This document shows, one piece after another, positions 6,980-11,122 of a stretch of DNA of 14,153 nt (positions within the stretch are counted from its first letter, which is position 1; every line of letters starts with the position of its first letter). The DNA is from JAMHWF01 sp964371405 (GTDB taxonomy: Bacteria; Pseudomonadota; Gammaproteobacteria; Burkholderiales; Burkholderiaceae_C), in NCBI GenBank assembly GCA_964371405.1, contig CAYJLV010000063.1, positions 1-14,153 on the forward strand, given 5' to 3'. A program made the position numbers and the translations under genes. The notes beneath the pieces are model-generated. The model saw nothing but the letters and a program-made list of their open reading frames with translations. It was not told the DNA's origin and did not search any database.

Positions 6980-8003
6980 CGCGGCGCGCACGAACGCGCC
7001 TGTCGTCAAGCCGCAGCTGGTCTGCCCGGCCGGCTCGCTGCGCGCGCTGCAGCTCGCCATCGAGGCCGGCGCCGACGCCGTCTACCTCGGCCTGAAGGAC
7101 GCGACGAACGCCCGCAACTTCGCCGGCCTGAACTTCGACGACGCGCAGGTGCGCGAAGGCGTGCGCCATGCGCACGCGCGCGGCCGCGAGGTGCTGATGG
7201 CGCTCAACACCTATGCAGACGCGCGCGACACCACGCCGTGGCAGCGCGCCGTCGACCGCGCCGCCGATCTCGGCGCCGACGCGCTGATCGTCGCCGACGT
7301 GGCCGTGATGGCCTATGCACGCGAGCACCACCCGCAGCTGCGATTGCACCTGTCGGTGCAGGCTTCGGCGACGACGTGGGAGGCGATCGAGTTCTACCGC
7401 GAGCGCTGGGGCATCGTGCGGGCCGTGCTGCCGCGCGTACTGACGCTGTCGCAGGTGCAGCATGTGGTGCGCCACACGCAGGCGCAGATCGAGGTGTTCG
7501 GCTTCGGCAGCCTGTGCGTGATGGTCGAGGGCCGCTGCGCCCTGTCGTCGTACGCGACCGGCCAGTCGCCCAACACGGTGGGTGCGTGTTCGCCGCCGTC
7601 GGCGGTGCGTTGGGAGGAAACGCCCGCGGGCGTCGAGGCACGCCTTTCGGGCGTGCTGATCGACCGCTACGCGCCGGGCGAGCCACGCGGCTATCCGACG
7701 CTGTGCAAGGGCCGCTTCGACGTCGGCGGCGAGCGCGACTACGCGATCGAGGAGCCGACCAGCCTGAACACGCTCACGCTGCTGCCGCAGCTCATCGAGG
7801 CTGGCGTGCGCGCGATCAAGATCGAAGGCCGCCAGCGCAGCCCGAGCTACGTCGCCGAAGTCACGCGCGTCTGGCGCCAGGCGATCGATCATGCCGCGTC
7901 GGGTACGCGCTACAGCGTGCAGCCGGCGTGGAACGCGAGCCTCGCGCGCTGGGCCGAAGGCCAGCAGCACACGCTGGGCGCCTACGATCGGCCGTGGCGA
8001 TGA
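6960..8003 (+). CDS. ubiU: O2-independent ubiquinone biosynthesis protein UbiU (peptidase U32 family)
   Basis: This 347-residue U32 protein closely resembles E. coli UbiU, for example TNARNFAGLNF, EVFGFGSLCVM, EEPTSLNTL and KIEGRQRSPSYV. Cysteines 186, 193, 210 and 249 reproduce the spacing (7, 17, 39) of the E. coli [4Fe-4S] ligands 169, 176, 193 and 232. With UbiV it hydroxylates the ubiquinone ring without oxygen; prephenate has been reported as the hydroxyl donor. It is not expected to be a protease. GTG 6960 is the only plausible start: it lies inside the upstream gene and there is no later ATG or GTG before the conserved domain. The resulting N-terminal extension of about 17 residues is alanine-rich and unlike E. 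coli. Its stop overlaps ubiV (ATGA). Confidence 0.92.
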   Translation: MAAAAADAARTNAPVVKPQLVCPAGSLRALQLAIEAGADAVYLGLKDATNARNFAGLNFDDAQVREGVRHAHARGREVLMALNTYADARDTTPWQRAVDRAADLGADALIVADVAVMAYAREHHPQLRLHLSVQASATTWEAIEFYRERWGIVRAVLPRVLTLSQVQHVVRHTQAQIEVFGFGSLCVMVEGRCALSSYATGQSPNTVGACSPPSAVRWEETPAGVEARLSGVLIDRYAPGEPRGYPTLCKGRFDVGGERDYAIEEPTSLNTLTLLPQLIEAGVRAIKIEGRQRSPSYVAEVTRVWRQAIDHAASGTRYSVQPAWNASLARWAEGQQHTLGAYDRPWR

Positions 8004-8962
8004 GCAATCCATCCGTGCGAGACGCCGCGTTCGGCCTGACGGTCGGCCCGCTGCAGTACTGGTGGCCGCGCCCGCGCATGATGGCCTTCTATGCCGACGT
8101 CGCCGAAAGTGCGGCCGACAGCGTCGTGCTCGGCGAACTCGTCTGCTCGCGTCGCCACGAGTTCAAGACGGAGGACTGGCTCGCGCTGGCGCGCGACCTC
8201 GCCGCCGCCGGCAAGCGCGTCGTGCTGGCCACGCAGGCGCTGGTGATGAGCGAGGCCGAGTTGCGCACGCTGCGCCGCGTCTGCGAGCAGGGCGAGTTCG
8301 CCGTCGAGGCCGGCGACGCGTCGGCGCTCGCCGTGCTGGCGCGGCTGCATGCGGCCGACGCCGCACGGCCGGCGTTCACGATCGGCCCGCACGTCAACGT
8401 CTACAGCCGCGCGGCGCTGGCCGAGCTGGCGCCGCTCGGCGCCGCGGCCTGGGTGCCGCCGCTGGAGCTGTCGATCGACGCGGCGGCGCGTATCAATCCG
8501 GCCGACGACCCGGTGCGCGGGCCAGCCGGCCCGGTGGCGACGGAGTTGTTCGCCTTCGGCCGCATGCCGCTGGCCTTCTCGGCGCGTTGCTTCACGGCGC
8601 GCCATCACCGGCTCAAGAAGGACGAATGCGATTTCCGCTGCGCCGATGACGCCGACGGCCTGCTGCTTTCAACCGGCGACGGCCGGCCGTTCCTCGTGCT
8701 CAACGGTGTGCAGACGCAGTCGGCTGCGCTGCACTGTGTGCTCGGCGCCCGCGACGAGATCGTGGCCGCCGGCATCCGGCGCCTGCGCCTGTCGCCCTGC
8801 AGCGGCGACTTCCTGCGCGTGATCGCGCTGCACGACGCCGTGTTCAACGGCGGCATGGCGGCGCGTGAAGCGCTGGCCGAGATGGCGGCGCTGACGTTGC
8901 CCGGCGAACTCGTCGACGGCTATGCGCACCGCCGACCCGGCATGGAGGCCCTGACGACATGA
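8000..8962 (+). CDS. ubiV: O2-independent ubiquinone biosynthesis protein UbiV (peptidase U32 family)
   Basis: The 320-residue protein is the partner of UbiU. Cysteines 49, 197, 210 and 214 match E. coli UbiV ligands 39, 180, 193 and 197 in arrangement; the last three have identical spacing (13, 4). Other landmarks are VGPLQYWWPR near the N-terminus, a GELVCSRRHEFK segment and RCFTARHHRLKKDECDFRC, the cluster loop. UbiU and UbiV form a heterodimer that carries out anaerobic ring hydroxylations in ubiquinone synthesis (established in E. coli). ATG 8000 overlaps the ubiU stop, and its own stop overlaps ubiT, both as ATGA, supporting co-translation. Nothing looks broken or unusual. Confidence 0.92.
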   Translation: MSNPSVRDAAFGLTVGPLQYWWPRPRMMAFYADVAESAADSVVLGELVCSRRHEFKTEDWLALARDLAAAGKRVVLATQALVMSEAELRTLRRVCEQGEFAVEAGDASALAVLARLHAADAARPAFTIGPHVNVYSRAALAELAPLGAAAWVPPLELSIDAAARINPADDPVRGPAGPVATELFAFGRMPLAFSARCFTARHHRLKKDECDFRCADDADGLLLSTGDGRPFLVLNGVQTQSAALHCVLGARDEIVAAGIRRLRLSPCSGDFLRVIALHDAVFNGGMAAREALAEMAALTLPGELVDGYAHRRPGMEALTT

Positions 8963-9405
8963 CACCCGCCCACGAGACGCCCGTTTCCGCCGCGATGCCG
9001 GCGCCGCTGGCCGCTGCTGTGCAGCGCCTGCGCGGCATCGTGCGCCGCCTGCCGGTGCAGCCGCCGTCGTTCGTCGCCGCGCGGCTGCTCGACCGGCTGC
9101 TGTGGCCGCGCCTGGACGCCGAGCAGCGCCGGCTGCTGGCCGAGCGCTGCGTCGAAGTCGAAGTCGTCGAGGCCGGGCTGCGCGTGCGGCTGCGGCTGGG
9201 CGCGCGCGGCTTCGAGGTCGCGCCCGCCGGCGACGCTCCGGTGCTTGTCGTGCGCGCGCAGGCCGGCGCCCTCATCAAGCTGCTGCGAGGCCAGGAAGAC
9301 GCCGACCGCCTGTTCTTCGACCGCGCGCTCGTGATGGAGGGCGACACCGAATACGGCCTGATGCTCAAGAACACGCTCGACGCGATCGGCCCGCTCTGGC
9401 GCTGA
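8959..9405 (+). CDS. ubiT: UbiT-type SCP2 lipid-binding accessory protein
   Basis: The 148-residue protein has a single SCP2 (sterol carrier protein 2-like) domain from about residue 35 to the end, preceded by a hydrophobic, alanine-rich N-terminus. The C-terminal LMLKNTLDAIG stretch is typical of UbiT/UbiJ proteins, where SCP2 proteins are thought to bind the polyprenyl chain of quinone intermediates. UbiT rather than UbiJ is chosen because it directly follows ubiUV and is short. It starts at ATG 8959, overlapping the ubiV stop, and is the last gene of the DUF2249-ubiUVT operon. A palindrome follows immediately, in front of the convergent regulator gene. Confidence 0.88.
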   Translation: MTPAHETPVSAAMPAPLAAAVQRLRGIVRRLPVQPPSFVAARLLDRLLWPRLDAEQRRLLAERCVEVEVVEAGLRVRLRLGARGFEVAPAGDAPVLVVRAQAGALIKLLRGQEDADRLFFDRALVMEGDTEYGLMLKNTLDAIGPLWR

Positions 9406-9413
9406 CACTCCCG

Positions 9414-9452
9414 CTCACCCGCCACGCGGCAAAGCCGCAAGGCCGGTGTGAG
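9414..9452. terminator. Palindrome between convergent ubiT and rrf2-type genes, possible bidirectional terminator
   Basis: An inner perfect hairpin GCGGC-AAA-GCCGC (9426-9438) is nested in an outer, imperfect pair of arms, CTCACCCGCC against GGCCGGTGTGAG. It fills the 53-bp gap between two convergent stop codons. No clear T-run follows on either side, so termination would be weak or Rho-assisted; position and symmetry are the main support. Confidence 0.5.
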
Positions 9453-9458
9453 GGCAGA

Positions 9459-9860
9459 TCAACTCTCGACCGGCTCCACCAGCTTGAGCATCGTCGCCAC
9501 CGTGATCGAGCCGAATGTCGCCAGCGCCGTCTGGTCGATCTCGCCGAGCACGCGGCTGAGCGCCAGATCGACCGGAGTCGTGCCCTCGGTCGGCGCGTCG
9601 TCGCCGAGCGGCTCGAACAGGCGGATCACGTCGAGCAGCGTCAGCCGCTTCGCGTTGGCGGCGAAGCGGTAGCCGCCGCCGACACCGCGCACCGAGTCGA
9701 CGATGCCTGCGCGCGCCAGCTCCGACAGCACCTTCGCCAGGTGATGCGCCGACTCGCCGTAGCGCTCGGCGACTTCCGACGCCGGCACGTGCTCGCCGGG
9801 GCGGCGCGCGAACTCCAGCACGCTGTAGAGCGCCAGCCGCGTGTTCTTCTGCAGCTTCAT
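9459..9860 (-). CDS. Rrf2-family transcriptional regulator lacking cysteines
   Basis: The 133-residue protein has the Rrf2 winged-helix layout: an N-terminal KNTRLALYSVLEFA helix, a recognition region around residues 36-50 (GESAHHLAKVLSELARAG), and a VRGVGGGYRFA wing. Family members IscR, NsrR and RirA sense iron, nitric oxide or redox state through three C-terminal cysteines. This protein has no cysteine at all, so it cannot bind a cluster that way. Its signal is therefore unknown; histidines 39-40 lie in the DNA-binding part and are unlikely sensors. It overlaps the upstream GNAT gene (ATGA), so the two form one leftward operon. Likely targets are its own divergent promoter region and perhaps padBC, but this is inference. 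Confidence 0.85.
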   Translation of the reverse strand: MKLQKNTRLALYSVLEFARRPGEHVPASEVAERYGESAHHLAKVLSELARAGIVDSVRGVGGGYRFAANAKRLTLLDVIRLFEPLGDDAPTEGTTPVDLALSRVLGEIDQTALATFGSITVATMLKLVEPVES

Positions 9861-10369
9861 GCCCCGGGCCCGATCTCGACTTCGAGCGGGATCAGCCGGC
9901 TCAGTGTCATGCCCTGACTGCGGAAGAACGACATGATCAGCGTGTTGTCGCGCGAGAGCAGCGTGCGCAGCGTGCGCACACCCACACGCTCGAAGCGTTC
10001 GCGGATGGCAGCCAGCAGCTGCGAGCCGAGCCCGAGTTGCCGACCGTGCGGATCGACGTCGATCGCGAACACCCAGCCGCAGGGCGGCGAGCCGAACTCC
10101 CAGTCGCGCACTTCGCCGATCACGAAGCCGAGTACGCGCTCGCCTTCGACGGCGACGAGGAAATGCCGCAGCCCCTGGCCGCCGATGCCGTAGCGGCGGT
10201 AGACGCGCTGCCAGTAGTCCGACTTGTGCAGCCCGGTCACCGACGCGTCGAGTGCGATCACCTCGGGCAGGTCGCCTTGGCGCACCGGACGCACGCGCGC
10301 GCGCACGCCGACGGCGCTGCCTGCTGCCGGCGTCGCACGGCGCGGCGCCGTGGTCGTCTTCGCTGTCAC
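9857..10369 (-). CDS. GNAT-family N-acetyltransferase
   Basis: The 170-residue protein contains a GNAT fold: VRPVRQGDLPEVIALD at about 26-41 and the acetyl-CoA binding motif R110-Q-L-G-L-G115, followed by an AAIRERFERVGVRTLRTLLSRDN helix and strand. The substrate cannot be told from sequence. The start is GTG 10369; the first 25 residues are Ala/Thr/Lys rich and may be disordered, so a later start is possible. Eleven consecutive C residues on the plus strand (G on the sense strand) end only five bases upstream of the start codon. The stop overlaps the Rrf2 regulator gene by 4 nt. Pairing of GNAT and Rrf2 genes next to anaerobic genes suggests a regulatory or stress role, unproven. Confidence 0.82.
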   Translation of the reverse strand: MTAKTTTAPRRATPAAGSAVGVRARVRPVRQGDLPEVIALDASVTGLHKSDYWQRVYRRYGIGGQGLRHFLVAVEGERVLGFVIGEVRDWEFGSPPCGWVFAIDVDPHGRQLGLGSQLLAAIRERFERVGVRTLRTLLSRDNTLIMSFFRSQGMTLSRLIPLEVEIGPGA

Positions 10370-10373
10370 CTCA

Positions 10374-10384
10374 CCCCCCCCCCC
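10374..10384. repeat. Homopolymer run of 11 C (G on minus strand)
   Basis: Eleven consecutive C bases lie between the FNR-like box and the GNAT start codon, immediately upstream of GTG 10369 on the opposite strand. In the mRNA this is an 11-G run overlapping the Shine-Dalgarno area. Runs of this length are prone to slipped-strand length change, and equally prone to sequencing or assembly error. Confidence 0.9.
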
Positions 10385-10389
10385 AGAGC

Positions 10390-10431
10390 TTGAACCAGAT
10401 CAAGGCGAAAACCGTATTCCAGTACCAGAAT
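10390..10431 (+). promoter_or_regulatory. FNR/Anr-type box and -10-like hexamer for thioesterase/padBC
   Basis: TTGAACCAGATCAA (10390-10403) matches TTGAT-N4-ATCAA at 9 of 10 fixed positions. The hexamer CAGAAT (10426-10431, 4 of 6 to TATAAT) begins 22 bases after the box, exactly class II FNR geometry, predicting a rightward start at about 10438. The box centre is only about 27 bp from the leftward GNAT start codon, so it cannot activate that gene in the usual way and might repress it. The site matches the one at 6598-6611 (reverse complement) at 12 of 14 positions, including the CCAG spacer. Confidence 0.65.
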
Positions 10432-10432
10432 A
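10415..10432. promoter_or_regulatory. Imperfect palindrome overlapping the -10, candidate Rrf2 operator
   Basis: TATTCCAGTACCAGAATA pairs 14 of 18 positions with its reverse complement: perfect TATTC/GAATA arms and a GTAC centre. It is AT-rich compared with its surroundings and covers the predicted -10, a location suited to repression. The divergent regulator gene is the natural candidate to bind it; the link is inference. Confidence 0.35.
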
Positions 10433-10544
10433 GCCTTGCAAGCTTGATTCTAAGACCGTGCGGGGCGGCAAACCGACACGGCGGCCCGCCCGGCGTTGCT
10501 GCGAAACATCGCGGCGCCCATCGATTCGACGAGCAGGAGACCGC

Positions 10545-10583
10545 ATGAACCACCCTGTGCCACATCTCGGGAGCCCGGCATGA
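10545..10583 (+). CDS. 12-codon leader ORF coupled to the thioesterase
   Basis: ATG 10545 is preceded by AGGAG (10535-10539) at five-base spacing, one of the better ribosome sites in the window. The frame encodes MNHPVPHLGSPA and ends in a TGA (10581-10583) that overlaps the thioesterase ATG 10580 as ATGA. The arrangement suggests either a leader peptide or a translational-coupling device. It is too short to judge by coding statistics and could be chance. Confidence 0.45.
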   Translation: MNHPVPHLGSPA

Positions 10584-10993
10584 AGGCCACGCTGCAGTCC
10601 GGTCTCACGGCGCACGCCGCGTTCGACGTCGACACCGCGCGCACGATCGACTTCATGGGCGGCGCGATGCGCGTTTATTCGACGCCGTCGCTGCTGTACG
10701 ACATCGAAGTCGCCTGCCGCAACCTGCTGCTCGAGCATCTCGACGCCGGCGAGGACTCGGTCGGCACGCGCGTCGAGATCGACCACATCGGCGCGACGCT
10801 GCTCGGCATGAAGGTCGAGTTGACCGTGCGCATCGCCGAAGTCAAGGGCCGCGCCGTCACCTTCGAAGTCGAGGGCAGCGACGCCGTCGAGCCGATCGTG
10901 CGCGGCCGCCACATGCGCTTCGTCGTCGACGTGGCGAAGACGGCCGAGCGGCTCGCCGCCAAGGCCGGCAAGGCAGCGGCTGCCTCAAGCTGA
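10580..10993 (+). CDS. FlK-type hotdog-fold acyl-CoA thioesterase
   Basis: The 137-residue protein resembles the fluoroacetyl-CoA thioesterase (FlK) family. T35, E43 and H69 keep the spacing (8, 26) of the FlK catalytic residues T42, E50 and H76. The STPSLLYDIEVACRNLLLEHL and VGTRVEIDHIGATLLGM stretches are the hotdog helix and following strand. It would hydrolyse a CoA thioester in the cytoplasm. ATG 10580 is chosen because GGGAG lies six bases upstream and the conserved domain begins there; an in-frame TTG at 10496 would add a non-conserved extension. It lies 129 bp before padB on the same strand, so an intermediate of phenylacetate oxidation (phenylglyoxylyl-CoA, phenylacetyl-CoA or benzoyl-CoA) is a reasonable but unproven substrate. 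Confidence 0.78.
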   Translation: MKATLQSGLTAHAAFDVDTARTIDFMGGAMRVYSTPSLLYDIEVACRNLLLEHLDAGEDSVGTRVEIDHIGATLLGMKVELTVRIAEVKGRAVTFEVEGSDAVEPIVRGRHMRFVVDVAKTAERLAAKAGKAAAASS

Positions 10994-11051
10994 ACCGGCA
11001 GGTACGGCGATGGGACGCCCCATGTCAGCACTCGTACCGCGGGCCGAGCGC

Positions 11052-11109
11052 CGGGCCGCTCCCAAGCCGGCCCGTATCCCCGTGGGGGATCGGCCGACGT
11101 ACTCGTCGG
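11052..11109 (+). promoter_or_regulatory. Three tandem hairpins in the padB leader
   Basis: Within the 129-bp gap before padB are three adjacent inverted repeats: CGGGCC (11052-11057) with GGCCCG (11069-11074); ATCCCC-GTG-GGGGAT (11076-11090), extended by flanking GGCC/GGCC pairs; and CCGACG-TACT-CGTCGG (11094-11109). The padB Shine-Dalgarno AAGGGG (11112-11117) begins three bases after the last stem. They could form an mRNA leader structure affecting padB translation or processing, or be a dispersed intergenic repeat. No T-run follows, so termination is not obvious. Confidence 0.5.
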
Positions 11110-11122
11110 ACAAGGGGTCGTC

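Noticed and set aside
6960..8962. Two U32 peptidases (collagenase-like) as proteases, or TrhP/YegQ-type tRNA hydroxylases
   Set aside because: The four-cysteine spacing in both proteins and the following SCP2 gene identify UbiU, UbiV and UbiT.
10496..10579. TTG start for the thioesterase
   Set aside because: The added residues have no similarity to the family, there is no ribosome site before the TTG, and ATG 10580 has GGGAG at good spacing.
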